DNA of 64,000 nucleotides from positions 2,413,205-2,477,204 of the forward strand of contig CP098402.1 of assembly GCA_025916675.1 (NCBI GenBank). Direction: 5' to 3'. This stretch comes from Phycisphaera sp. (GTDB taxonomy: Bacteria > Planctomycetota > Phycisphaerae > Phycisphaerales > UBA1924). Both the position numbers and the translations under genes were made by a program. Under the pieces are notes generated by a model, which worked only from the letters and a program-made list of their open reading frames with translations, was not told where the DNA came from and searched no databases. Below, piece after piece: positions 45,939 to 55,105 of this stretch (positions are counted from its first letter, which is position 1; every line of letters starts with the position of its first letter).

Positions 45939-47978
45939 TCAGCCCGGGCCGACGACCTCACGCGTGTCCTCGAACTTTGAGGCGATCGATCGGGTCTGCT
46001 CGACCGCGTCGGGATCACTGCGGATCACCGGCGGCCAGGCCCGGACGCCCTGGCCTCGCAGCGTGCCGGTGGTCTTTGGTGTGGCATCCCAGGCTCGAAC
46101 GCGCAGGCCGGCGTCGGTGGATAGAGCGTCGCGGCCCGGATCACTGTTTGCGAGGAAATGGAACATGGCCTCGTCGACGTTGTGGACGTTGACGCCTTGA
46201 CCCAGGAACACCACGAACGGCACGGCGTCGCCCAGCGCTTGCTGCACGCGTTGCCAGATCGATTCCAACTCCTTGCCTCGCGCTTCGGTCGCGATGAACA
46301 GCCAGCCGGGCACGGGCATGGCGGCGCCATCCACGCCCGAGACGATGCGCTGCGGGTCGGGCAATGAGCGAATGGGCGGATCGTCTGTCAGGCGATCGCC
46401 GGGCATCTTGGTGGTGCAGTCGAAGCCGATCTTGGTGCCCGCGCCCAGGTCCGGGGCGGCGTGGTCGAGGATGTCGAGCGGGCCCTGCGTGAGCACGACG
46501 TCGGCGAGCGGATCGCAGCGTTCGGCTGCGAATCGCAAGACCGCTTCGGTGTCGTGGACGTTGACGCCCTGGTCGACGATGAACAGGCACTTGGTCCAGG
46601 CCATCTGCCCCGCGCCCCAGATGCTGGCCATCACACGGCGACCCTGCATGGCGTAGGCCTTGTTGATCTGCACCATCGCGCAGTTGTGGAAAGCGCCAAA
46701 GAGCGGAAGGTCGTAGTCCTCGATGTCGTGGACGATGGTCTTGAGCAGCGGCAGGAACAGCCGCTCGGTGGCCTTGCCCAGGAAGTAGTCCTCTTGCGGA
46801 GGCAGGCCGACGACAGTCGTGGGGTAGATCGCGTTCTCGCGATGCGTAAACGCGGTGACCTTCACGATGGGGTAACGATCGGGCATGGAGTAGAAGCCCG
46901 TGTGGTCGCCGAAGGGGCCCTCAAAGACGGCACCCGGTCCCAGGGGCTCGTCGGTTTCGCGAGGGTCCCAACCGGGCGAGCCGGCCTCGGTGCTAACAAG
47001 CCCCTCGATGCTCATCTCGGCGTCGGCGGGCACCCACAGCGGCACCGTCTTGGCCCGGCACATTCGGATGCCCTTGCCGTTGAGGAACCCGGCCATCAAA
47101 AGCTCACTAATCCCCGGCGGCAGCGGCGCGGTGGCGGCGTAGGGCAGCACGCTCGGGCCACCCAGCGCGATGGCCACGGGCATGGGCTCGCCCAGCCTCT
47201 TCCAGCTCCGCCAGTGGCTCGCGCCGTCGTGGTGCAGGTGCCAGTGCATGGCCACGCGGTCCTTGCCCAGCAGTTGCACGCGGTACATGCCGATGTTGTG
47301 GCTCGCGGGCCGCTTCTCGTTGCGGTCGTCGGCGTGGATGGTGTGGATGCCCGCCAGCGTGATGTAACGGCCGCGGTACCTGGCGTTCCATTCTTCTTCG
47401 GAGATGTCGGGGTGGCCTAATCCCTCGATCCCATCGTTGATGCCCGCCGGGTAGCCCACGGCCTCGAAGTCGCCATCGAGCGGCCAGCAGCGGAGCATGG
47501 GCAGGCGGGTGAGGTCGATTGCTTCGCCCGTGCGCACGACCTGCTGGCACGGGCCGGCGCTCTTGAGGCGTTTGGGGCCGATCTTCAGCAGGGGGGCGAA
47601 TTGCTTGGCCTTCTGGAGAACCTCGCCGAAGGAGCGCGGGGGCTGGGGCTTGGTGAGCTCGGCGATCGTGTTCGCGATCGTTTCCAGCCCCTTGTCGCCG
47701 AGCGCCATCTCCATCCGCCGGTAGCTGCCAAATGCGTTGATGAGGACGGGGAAGTCGCTGCCCTCGGGCTTCCGGAAGAGCAGGGCGGGACCGCCGCGAT
47801 CATGGAATCTCGGGTCATTCTGTTGCGTGGCGGTGGAGCACGGCTTCGGGGCCTTGGTCTTGCTGGCCTGATGGGCGAGTTCGGCGATGTCGTGCACCGG
47901 CGAGACCGGTTCGGTGATCTCGAGGAGTTCTCCGGCTTGACGGAGGGTTTCGACAAAACTGCGCAGGTCGCGGTCCAT
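45939..47978 (-). CDS. UbiD-family prenylated-FMN decarboxylase
   Basis: A 679-residue UbiD-fold protein, longer than the usual 490. Family signs include HNIGMYRVQLLGKDRVAMHWHLHHDGA (with the Arg of the E-R-E triad), PADAEMSIEGLV (the catalytic Glu pair), GPFGDHTGFYS, HRENAIYPTTVVG and DVNVHD-like repeats. It would decarboxylate an aromatic or unsaturated acid using prFMN made by a UbiX enzyme; ubiquinone or menaquinone synthesis or other aromatic metabolism is possible. The C-terminal part after about residue 500 is longer than in E. coli UbiD. Its start lies 12 bases from the divergent methyltransferase. Confidence 0.88.
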   Translation of the reverse strand: MDRDLRSFVETLRQAGELLEITEPVSPVHDIAELAHQASKTKAPKPCSTATQQNDPRFHDRGGPALLFRKPEGSDFPVLINAFGSYRRMEMALGDKGLETIANTIAELTKPQPPRSFGEVLQKAKQFAPLLKIGPKRLKSAGPCQQVVRTGEAIDLTRLPMLRCWPLDGDFEAVGYPAGINDGIEGLGHPDISEEEWNARYRGRYITLAGIHTIHADDRNEKRPASHNIGMYRVQLLGKDRVAMHWHLHHDGASHWRSWKRLGEPMPVAIALGGPSVLPYAATAPLPPGISELLMAGFLNGKGIRMCRAKTVPLWVPADAEMSIEGLVSTEAGSPGWDPRETDEPLGPGAVFEGPFGDHTGFYSMPDRYPIVKVTAFTHRENAIYPTTVVGLPPQEDYFLGKATERLFLPLLKTIVHDIEDYDLPLFGAFHNCAMVQINKAYAMQGRRVMASIWGAGQMAWTKCLFIVDQGVNVHDTEAVLRFAAERCDPLADVVLTQGPLDILDHAAPDLGAGTKIGFDCTTKMPGDRLTDDPPIRSLPDPQRIVSGVDGAAMPVPGWLFIATEARGKELESIWQRVQQALGDAVPFVVFLGQGVNVHNVDEAMFHFLANSDPGRDALSTDAGLRVRAWDATPKTTGTLRGQGVRAWPPVIRSDPDAVEQTRSIASKFEDTREVVGPG

Positions 47979-47990
47979 ACCCTGAACCCT

Positions 47991-48734
47991 ATGGCCGACC
48001 AGCCCCCCACCACCGATGCCAGCGGGGAGCCCCGCGAGGACGACCCGTGGGGCAATCTTGAGCGGGTTGCCCAGCCGCCGTCGGCCTTCGCCTGCGCCAC
48101 GACGCGGGACTGGCCTGGGTATTTCAAGGCCGTGGCGGGCAAGGAGGCCCGCGAGACGCTGGTGAGGGCGCTCGAGATCATCGACGAGCCCGGATTTGCC
48201 ATCGACCTGGGCTGCGGCGAGGGTCGGGACACCGTCGAGCTGCTGGCCCGGGGCTGGCGGGTGCTGGCCATCGACGGGCACGGCATGGCGACCGATCTGA
48301 CGCTGCACCATCCCCGATTGCCCAAGGACGCGACCGATCGGCTGGAGGTGAAGCTGGCGGAGATGGAGGCGGTGGAGCTTCCGCCGTGCGACCTGCTCAA
48401 CGCGAGCTTCAGCCTGCCCTTCTGCCGGCCCGAGAAGTTCGATGAGCTCTGGGATCGCATCCACGCGTCGATCCGCCCCGGGGGGGTGTTCGCGGGCCAG
48501 CTCTTTGGCGACCGGGACACCTGGGCTGCGCTGCCCGATCGCAGCCACCAGACCCGGAAGAAGGTGGGCGAGATGTTCCGCGGCCGGTACCAGCTCGAGC
48601 ACTTCCAGGAAGACGAACGCGATGGCATCGACACGCTGGGCAATGCCAAGCACTGGCACACGTTCCACATCGTTGCTAGGCGTTGCCCGGATGGAGCGCA
48701 AGGCTGTGCCGAGCCGGAGATTCAGCGACGGTAG
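47991..48734 (+). CDS. Class I SAM-dependent methyltransferase
   Basis: A 247-residue methyltransferase. SAM-binding motif I is FAIDLGCGEGRDTVELLA, motif II ends VLAIDGH, and LLNASFSLPFC marks motif IV. The TehB-like layout (LGCGxGRD) fits a small-molecule methylase. Substrate unknown; closeness to the UbiD-like gene, with only 12 bases between divergent starts, may hint at quinone metabolism. Its 3' end overlaps the convergent pseudopilin gene by 13 bases. Confidence 0.85.
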   Translation: MADQPPTTDASGEPREDDPWGNLERVAQPPSAFACATTRDWPGYFKAVAGKEARETLVRALEIIDEPGFAIDLGCGEGRDTVELLARGWRVLAIDGHGMATDLTLHHPRLPKDATDRLEVKLAEMEAVELPPCDLLNASFSLPFCRPEKFDELWDRIHASIRPGGVFAGQLFGDRDTWAALPDRSHQTRKKVGEMFRGRYQLEHFQEDERDGIDTLGNAKHWHTFHIVARRCPDGAQGCAEPEIQRR

Positions 48735-49507
48735 ACATCGGGCACCAGAACCTCCCAATCGGGATGCGCGTGAGGCTTCGTTTCCGCTTGGGTTTGCGGC
48801 ACGAACGGATCGGGCGTCAGATCGGTTCGATTGTGCCAGCGGCAATCGGGGTTGCCGGTATCGAGGAAGGCGATCACCTCGACGTGGCCGTCTTGGAATC
48901 CGTAGACGCCCTTGCCCGCGTGCCAGTAGCTATAGGGGCCGGGGTTGTCGCCAAAGTAGTTGGCGACCAGGGGCGGGCTGACGCGCAGGTGGCAGAAGGC
49001 ACGGTTGGTCTCGGCAACGAGGATGGTGTGACTCGGTCGATCGATCACGGTGTCGATGATGCGAGCCCGGTCGTCGAGTTGCTGGCCCCTCCACAACAAG
49101 TGGCCATTGAGCGAGTAACTCGAGACGGGGTCTCCGACGCAGCGCGAACCACCAGTTATGTACCCGAACTCACTGCGCGGACCGGGTTTTGGGTGAAGCG
49201 GGCAGGTCCAGATTCCCGGATCATCGATGTACCCTTCATCCATCAGCATCTGCCGCCAGGTGATATATTCCGAGGTTGACTCGAGCACGCGGTTCTCGGG
49301 CAGCCGCGAACCGTTCGAAGCCGAGAACGCGCTCATCCCGATGAGGAGCTGACGCACGTTGCTCAAGCAACGCGACTCGCGAGCGGTGTTGCGAGCCTGG
49401 AGGATGATGGGCGCTCCAATCGCAAACAGTACAAGGATGACCGCCAGGGTCACGACCATCTCGGTGATCGTGAAGCCCGCACGCCCATGGGCACCCCGCC
49501 GGGGCAT
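48722..49507 (-). CDS. H-X9-DG pseudopilin (prepilin-type N-terminal cleavage)
   Basis: A 261-residue protein with a prepilin peptidase site Gly11/Phe12 and Glu16 (GFTITEM), then a hydrophobic helix to about residue 36. The outer domain continues ARESRCLSNVRQLLIGMSAFS and ends with WHAGKGVYGFQDGHVEVI, an exact H-X9-DG motif. This is the planctomycete type of type II secretion-like pseudopilin. It has Cys in WTCPLHP and SRCVGD. Its ATG shares a base with the stop of the sigma-factor gene upstream (TGATG), so the two are coupled. Confidence 0.9.
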   Translation of the reverse strand: MPRRGAHGRAGFTITEMVVTLAVILVLFAIGAPIILQARNTARESRCLSNVRQLLIGMSAFSASNGSRLPENRVLESTSEYITWRQMLMDEGYIDDPGIWTCPLHPKPGPRSEFGYITGGSRCVGDPVSSYSLNGHLLWRGQQLDDRARIIDTVIDRPSHTILVAETNRAFCHLRVSPPLVANYFGDNPGPYSYWHAGKGVYGFQDGHVEVIAFLDTGNPDCRWHNRTDLTPDPFVPQTQAETKPHAHPDWEVLVPDVYRR

Positions 49508-51141
49508 CAGCCATCCCTCCCGAGCTTCACGAGACGAACGGGGTTGTCGCGTGTGTGCTCGAAGGAGGACGGCCAGCGATTGCTCCGGCCGGTGGAGGGA
49601 GGAAAGTACGCGATCTCATAGCCGTCGTCTTGCTCTCGAATGAGCAGCTTGAAGCGGGTGCCAATGAGGCGTGGGTCTCGTCCGCCTGCCTGCGCGCTGA
49701 GCACGCGGGAGTAGCCTTCCCGTTGCTCCCACTCGATCACGCGGTATCTCCCCGCGTTCCAGTTCTCGGGTCCGAATCGGATCTCCTCACCACTGATCGT
49801 GACCCCGATGCGCTCAGATTCGGTCCAGGGACCGAGGATGCCCAGCGGCCCCGGGTCTTCTGGGATCTCATCGCGTTGATCCCATCCCGGCGGGGGTCGA
49901 ACACCATACCACGTCGGTTCGTTCTTGCCGATCTGGACCTTTCCGTCCTTCTCCCGGATCACGATGCGATCGAACTGGTCGAAGGCGATCAGCAGCGTGA
50001 GGTTTTCGCCGCGACGGAATCTGGCCCACTCGTCATCCTTGGGTAGCACGCGAGCGGTCAGCACGTCGATCTCGGCCACCTCTCGTAGTTGCTTGGTGCT
50101 CGGGTCGTCATCTTGCGGTCTCGTCTCCACGATGTCCAGTCGGATCCTCCGAGGCGCACCGGATTCGGGCTCGTTGCCCCGACGGATGGCGATGCCATCT
50201 CGCGTCACGAATGTACCGCTGGAATTGAAGTCTTCGTCGTACGCGGAGATGATCTGGAACGGCCCAAGCGACCGGCGGGGGCGTGCCGGGCCAAGTTCGG
50301 TGCTGCGCTTCGAATCCACGGACAAGGAAGTTGCAGTTGACGCTCCGGGCACGACGCCACCCCCGCCCGGGGCGAGTAGCAACAACCCAATAGTGACCGA
50401 GGCGCCAGCCAGCATCGCGGCCGAACTCCAACCGATCACACCGAATGCCTTCGCCGGTCTCGCACCGATGCCGGTCATCGCGATCTTGCCAAGACCGGCG
50501 GGCACCCCAAGAGGTGCCGCTTGGGCGGCGGCATGACCCAGCACAACTCCGAGAGAGCCGGCGCTCGCGATCGCCAAACCCCTGGCGGCAAGCCGGGCAC
50601 GAAGCCTGTCGAGCGCGCGAGAGATGCGCCGCGAGATCGTGCCTTCGCTCACGCCCCATTGGCGGGCCAACTCGAACTGCGGCCGCTGCGCCAGGAATCG
50701 AGCCACGAGCAGTTCACGATCATGCATGTCGAGATCGGCGAGTGCTTCGTCGATGATCGGCTCGATGTCTCGCCAGAACATCGCGGAATCTTCAGCAGTG
50801 TCGACGCGTTCTGGGGTCACCACTCGCGACTCTGCACGAACTCGAGCACCACCCCGCCGGACGAGGTCGACGGATGTCCCCACCGCGCAGGCGTGCAGCC
50901 ACCCGGCCAGGTTGCTGCGAACTCTTGAGGCATCGCGAGCGAGACGCAGGAAGGTCTCCTGGGCCGCATCCTCCGCATCGGCATCGCTGGACAATCGTCG
51001 CCTGCATGTGGCCAGCACCATGGTCCCATATCGATGGATGAGCAACTCAAAGGCCGCCGCATCGCCGCTGCGGGCGTACCGAAGCAGGGCCGAGGCGTCG
51101 TCCAGCGATGTTCCGCCCGTGTTTGCGTCAAATCCGCCCAT
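49507..51141 (-). CDS. ECF sigma factor fused to a membrane helix and an extracytoplasmic domain
   Basis: A 544-residue fusion. Region 2 (about 28-90: FELLIHRYGTMVLATCRRRL, EDAAQETFLRLARD) and region 4 (about 130-185: ALADLDMHDRELLVARFL, ARQWGVSEGTISRRISRAL) form a normal sigma factor. An Ala/Gly-rich stretch leads to one membrane helix (about 236-258). Residues 260-544 form a beta-rich domain without a known family. This architecture puts a sensor on the sigma factor itself and implies release by proteolysis or control at the membrane. The ATG at 51141 has AAAGGGG eight bases upstream; an ATG at 51159 lacks this. The pseudopilin gene is coupled behind it. Confidence 0.82.
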   Translation of the reverse strand: MGGFDANTGGTSLDDASALLRYARSGDAAAFELLIHRYGTMVLATCRRRLSSDADAEDAAQETFLRLARDASRVRSNLAGWLHACAVGTSVDLVRRGGARVRAESRVVTPERVDTAEDSAMFWRDIEPIIDEALADLDMHDRELLVARFLAQRPQFELARQWGVSEGTISRRISRALDRLRARLAARGLAIASAGSLGVVLGHAAAQAAPLGVPAGLGKIAMTGIGARPAKAFGVIGWSSAAMLAGASVTIGLLLLAPGGGGVVPGASTATSLSVDSKRSTELGPARPRRSLGPFQIISAYDEDFNSSGTFVTRDGIAIRRGNEPESGAPRRIRLDIVETRPQDDDPSTKQLREVAEIDVLTARVLPKDDEWARFRRGENLTLLIAFDQFDRIVIREKDGKVQIGKNEPTWYGVRPPPGWDQRDEIPEDPGPLGILGPWTESERIGVTISGEEIRFGPENWNAGRYRVIEWEQREGYSRVLSAQAGGRDPRLIGTRFKLLIREQDDGYEIAYFPPSTGRSNRWPSSFEHTRDNPVRLVKLGRDG

Positions 51142-51283
51142 GGCAAGGCCCCTTTCCATTCATGGTCGTACGCCGGGAGCCCGTCTTGCGCGCGGCCCTA
51201 CCCTCATTCGTCTGGCTTCAGACGCCGGCCAGGCTTGAAAACGGTCGCGGACGTTCCCGAATCAGCCCATCGAGGAGTAGCCA

Positions 51284-52363
51284 ATGACCGATGCGGTCGT
51301 TTCAATACGGGATATCCAAAAAAAGTACGGCGGGTTTGGAAAGAAGGTCCACGCCCTGCGAGGCGTGTCGATGGACGTGCCTCGGGGGTCGATCTTCGGG
51401 CTTCTGGGCCCCAACGGCGCGGGCAAGAGCACGCTGGTGAAGATCCTCATCACCGCCGTCAAGCGAAGCGGCGGCAGCGGCACGCTGCTGGGCCAGCCCA
51501 TCGGCAAGAAGGACGCGCTCGCCAGGGTGGGCTACCTGCCCGAGCACCACAATCTGCCCAAGCACCTGACCGGGCGGCAGGTCATCGAGTTCTTCGGCGC
51601 GATGGGCAAGATGGGCCGGGCCGACCGTAAGAAGCGGGCCGACGAGCTGCTCGACCTCGTCCGCATGCGCGAGTGGCACAACAAGAAGGTGGGCGGGTAC
51701 TCGAAGGGCATGCGCCAGCGCATCGGCATTGCCCAGGCGCTGGTGTCGGACCCCGACCTGGTGATCCTCGACGAGCCGACCGACGGCGTCGACCCGGTGG
51801 GCCGGCGCGACATCCGGTTGGTCCTGCAGCAGATGCGCGACGAGGGCCGGACCGTGTTTATCAACAGCCACCTGCTGGGCGAGCTCGAAATGGTGTGCGA
51901 CACGGTTGGCATCATGCACAAGGGCCAGGTGGTGTCGATGGGCACGATCGAGAGCCTGACCGAGGGCATGCTGCGGTACGAGATCGAAATCGAGGGCGAG
52001 CTCGAAGCCGCCGGCACGATGTTTGGTCGTGCGTTGCCCGAGGCGCTGGGCAAGGGCCAGAGCTCGCTGCCGCCGCCGACCCAGGGCCTCGCACCACCGA
52101 CCGAAACCGGGCTGGCCAAGCGTATCGGCATGGTGGGCGAGCTCTCGACCGGCGAGAGCGTGGAGGTCCACGGCAACCGCCTGTGGATCGGGACCACCGA
52201 CGCGGGCACCATCCAGCCCGTGCTCGACGCCATCCGCGCCAAGGGCGGGGTCATCAAGGAAGTACGCACGCACCGGCCCTCGCTCGAGGACCTGTTCATG
52301 CAGGCCGTGGCCGACGACGACAGCCCGGGCGCGGCTCGCGGCAAGGAAGGGGCCCGGCCATGA
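51284..52363 (+). CDS. ABC transporter ATP-binding protein
   Basis: A 359-residue ATPase: Walker A GPNGAGKST, Q-loop YLPEHHNL, signature YSKGMRQR, Walker B LVILDEPTDGVDP and the H-loop NSHLLGE. The signature departs slightly from LSGGQ, as usual in the ABC-2/NatA type. A C-terminal extension (about 220-359) ends with the family's typical small domain. GAGGAG twelve bases upstream sets the ATG. It is coupled to the permease by ATGA. Confidence 0.94.
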   Translation: MTDAVVSIRDIQKKYGGFGKKVHALRGVSMDVPRGSIFGLLGPNGAGKSTLVKILITAVKRSGGSGTLLGQPIGKKDALARVGYLPEHHNLPKHLTGRQVIEFFGAMGKMGRADRKKRADELLDLVRMREWHNKKVGGYSKGMRQRIGIAQALVSDPDLVILDEPTDGVDPVGRRDIRLVLQQMRDEGRTVFINSHLLGELEMVCDTVGIMHKGQVVSMGTIESLTEGMLRYEIEIEGELEAAGTMFGRALPEALGKGQSSLPPPTQGLAPPTETGLAKRIGMVGELSTGESVEVHGNRLWIGTTDAGTIQPVLDAIRAKGGVIKEVRTHRPSLEDLFMQAVADDDSPGAARGKEGARP

Positions 52364-53526
52364 TAACGCAGACGATGGCGTTGCTGGTCGACGCATACCG
52401 CGAGCTCTGTGCGAAAAAGCTGTTCTGGATCACGATGGTCCTGAGCGTGCTGGTCGTGCTCATCTTTGCGATGGTGGGCATCAACGAGAAAGGGATGAAG
52501 TTCCTCGTCTGGCAGTTGCCCGCCGATTTCGGTGGGGCCACGATCACGAGCGAGACACTCCCGCCGGGGCTGCTCTATCGCACGATGTTCTCCAGCCTGG
52601 CCGTGCCGTTCTGGCTGAGCTGGGTCGCGGTGATCCTGGGGCTGATCTCAACGGCCGGAATGATCCCCGACCTGATCCAGAGCGGCACGATCGAGGCGGT
52701 GCTGAGCCGACCGATCGGCCGGGTACGGCTGCTGCTGACCAAATTCATCGGCGGGCTACTCTTCATGACGCTGCAGGTGGGCGTGTTCAGTGCCTTGGCC
52801 TTCCTGGTTATCGGCGTACGTGGCGGATCGTGGGCCTGGGAGATCTTCCTGGCCGTGCCCATCGTCGTCGCGATGTTCAGCTACCTGTTCGCGATCTGCG
52901 TGCTGCTTGGGTTGGTCACAAGATCGACGATCGCCGCGCTGCTGCTGACCATGCTGATCTGGATGGTCATCTTCATCGTCAACATGGGCGACGGCATTGC
53001 GGTCAGCATCCACGAGAACATCAAGGCCCAGCAACGCGTGCAGGAGGCCCGGATCGAGCGCATGGAACGCAACGCGGGGCAGGTGCTGCTCGACGAGTAC
53101 AACGACGAGCGAGCGGCCGAGGGGCTCGAGCCCGTCGAGGCACTCGACCCGCCACCCACCGACGAAGACCTGGAGAGCCGCGATGTCAGGCTGGCCTCGA
53201 ATAAGGCTGACCTCGCGGAGTTGGAATCGGGCGAGCAACTGGCAAGCCGGTGGCGCGGCGGAATCTACGCCACCAAGACACTGCTTCCTAAGACCCAGGA
53301 GACCATCAACCTGCTCGAACGTTGGACCGTCGACCGTGAAGCGTTGCAGCAACTCGGTGGGCCACCATCAGAAGACGACGACGAGCGTGCCATGGAAGAG
53401 GGGCAGCAAGCCACATCCGATGCCCTGGGAAATCGCCCGTTGTGGTGGATCCTCGGCACCAGCTTCGCCTTCGAGGCATTCGTGCTGGGGCTGGCGATGC
53501 TGATCTTCAAGCGGCGGGATTTTTAA
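52360..53526 (+). CDS. ABC-2-type transporter permease
   Basis: A 388-residue membrane protein with about six helices: one at the N-terminus (LFWITMVLSVLVVLIFAMVG), four in the middle, and a last one (ILGTSFAFEAFVLGLAMLIF). A large charged loop (about 235-360) with coiled-coil character (EARIERMERNAGQVLLDEYN) separates helices 5 and 6 and is unusual for ABC-2 permeases. With the ATPase it forms an exporter of unknown substrate; the loop may bind a partner. Confidence 0.85.
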   Translation: MITQTMALLVDAYRELCAKKLFWITMVLSVLVVLIFAMVGINEKGMKFLVWQLPADFGGATITSETLPPGLLYRTMFSSLAVPFWLSWVAVILGLISTAGMIPDLIQSGTIEAVLSRPIGRVRLLLTKFIGGLLFMTLQVGVFSALAFLVIGVRGGSWAWEIFLAVPIVVAMFSYLFAICVLLGLVTRSTIAALLLTMLIWMVIFIVNMGDGIAVSIHENIKAQQRVQEARIERMERNAGQVLLDEYNDERAAEGLEPVEALDPPPTDEDLESRDVRLASNKADLAELESGEQLASRWRGGIYATKTLLPKTQETINLLERWTVDREALQQLGGPPSEDDDERAMEEGQQATSDALGNRPLWWILGTSFAFEAFVLGLAMLIFKRRDF

Positions 53527-53548
53527 GAGTTCGCGAAGGGCTCGCGGC

Positions 53549-55105
53549 ATGAGTCCAGGCCTGGTACGCTGGGCAATGCTGCGACTCGTCACGCTCTGCG
53601 CCGTTCTTGCCATCTCGCCGGTAGCCAACGCCCAGCTCCGTGTTGGCACCTGGAACATTACCCACTACGACGGCGAGCCCGAACTCGATCAGCTCTTCCG
53701 CACGGTGTTGTTCGATGAGTTCGATGACCGCAGCTTCCGGCCAGACGTGCTGCTGATCCAGGAGATCAACGCCGTTGGTTCGACAGTACACTTTCTGGAC
53801 GTACTCAACAGCGACCCGCGTGGCGGACAAGATTGGGCCCGGGCGCAGTTCTTCGATGGACCATGGCGGACCGATACTGCCGTGTACTATCGGACGAGTA
53901 AAGTGAGCCGCGCGACCGGCGTACTGGTTTCGCCGGGCTCTGGCAGTACTCCGCCCGCACACCCGCGGCACCTGACGCGGTACACGCTTGAGCTTACTGG
54001 CTACCACGTCGCCGCGACGCAGTTGGTCGTGTACAACTCGCACATGCAGGCGGGTAGCACCCCGGCCGACGAGGTGCGGCGGCTCGATGAGGCCGTCGCG
54101 TTCCGGGCTGACGCGCAGACGCTGCCCGAGGGTACGCACTTTCTCATCGGCGGCGACCTGAACGTCAAACGGTCGACCGAGCCGCTGTACATCGAGCTGA
54201 CCGAGGACCGCACGAACAACCACGGCCGAGTGTTCGATCCCATCGCGACACCGGGCGAGTGGGTCAACAACCCAGCGTTTGTGTACGTACACAGCCAGGA
54301 TCCATTCACACAGATGGACGACCGGCTCGACCAGATCCTGGTGTGCGACGACCTGATCAACGGCGCGGGCCTCGACTATCTTGGCGATTGGACGACGCCC
54401 TTCAGCACCACGACCTTCGAGGACCCGAACCACAGCTATCGCAGTTGGGGCAACGATGGCACGAGCTTCAACATGCGACTGCGGCGTCGTGGTAACCGCA
54501 TGGTGGGGGAGGCTATCGCCAATGCGCTCTACGACTCAACCGGCGGCGAGAGCGGGCACATCCCGGTGTTCTGCGACTTCCTGCTGCCGGCGCGGGTCAT
54601 CAGCCAGCCGCGGTTGAACTTCGGGCGGGTGACTGTTGGTGCGGAGATGGAAATTGAGCTGACCGTGTCGAATGCCGGCAACGTCGACCTCTGGCAGCGC
54701 GATGACACGATCGCCGCGCCGCCGGGCGGTATCCAGCTCCTGCGGTACACCTTGGTTGGCGATGGACCGATTGGCGTGCCATCTGGTGAGTACACCGACG
54801 AAGCGGGTGGAGACGGCAACGACCATCTCGTCACGATCGACACGTCAACCGTTGGCCCGTTCGAGGCGACGGTCCGCATCGAGAGCAACGCGCCCGACGA
54901 GCCCGTAAGGGCCGTGCGTGTCATCGGCGAGATCGTCACGTGCCCGGCCGACCTCGACGGCGACGGCGCGCTCACGGTGTTCGATTTCCTGAGCTTCCAG
55001 AATCTGTTCGACGCGGGCGAACTCGCCGCCGATTTCGATGGTAACGGCGAGTTGACCCTGTTCGATTTCCTCGCTTTCCAGAACCTGTTCGACGCGGGCT
55101 GCTGA
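53549..55105 (+). CDS. Secreted endonuclease/exonuclease/phosphatase-fold protein with Ig-like and dockerin domains
   Basis: A 518-residue exported protein. After the signal peptide (VLAISPVANA), an EEP domain spans about 30-350 with the family's active-site pieces: TWNITHY, LLIQEINA (the metal-binding Glu), VYNSHM and GGDLNVK (Asp-x-Asn). A beta-sandwich (about 350-450) follows (LNFGRVTVGAEMEIELTVSN). The C-terminus has two dockerin-type calcium loops (DLDGDGALTVFDFL and DFDGNGELTLFDFL) bounded by CPAD and AGC, a form seen in Phycisphaerae. It is probably a cell-surface nuclease or phosphatase anchored through its dockerin. Confidence 0.85.
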   Translation: MSPGLVRWAMLRLVTLCAVLAISPVANAQLRVGTWNITHYDGEPELDQLFRTVLFDEFDDRSFRPDVLLIQEINAVGSTVHFLDVLNSDPRGGQDWARAQFFDGPWRTDTAVYYRTSKVSRATGVLVSPGSGSTPPAHPRHLTRYTLELTGYHVAATQLVVYNSHMQAGSTPADEVRRLDEAVAFRADAQTLPEGTHFLIGGDLNVKRSTEPLYIELTEDRTNNHGRVFDPIATPGEWVNNPAFVYVHSQDPFTQMDDRLDQILVCDDLINGAGLDYLGDWTTPFSTTTFEDPNHSYRSWGNDGTSFNMRLRRRGNRMVGEAIANALYDSTGGESGHIPVFCDFLLPARVISQPRLNFGRVTVGAEMEIELTVSNAGNVDLWQRDDTIAAPPGGIQLLRYTLVGDGPIGVPSGEYTDEAGGDGNDHLVTIDTSTVGPFEATVRIESNAPDEPVRAVRVIGEIVTCPADLDGDGALTVFDFLSFQNLFDAGELAADFDGNGELTLFDFLAFQNLFDAGC

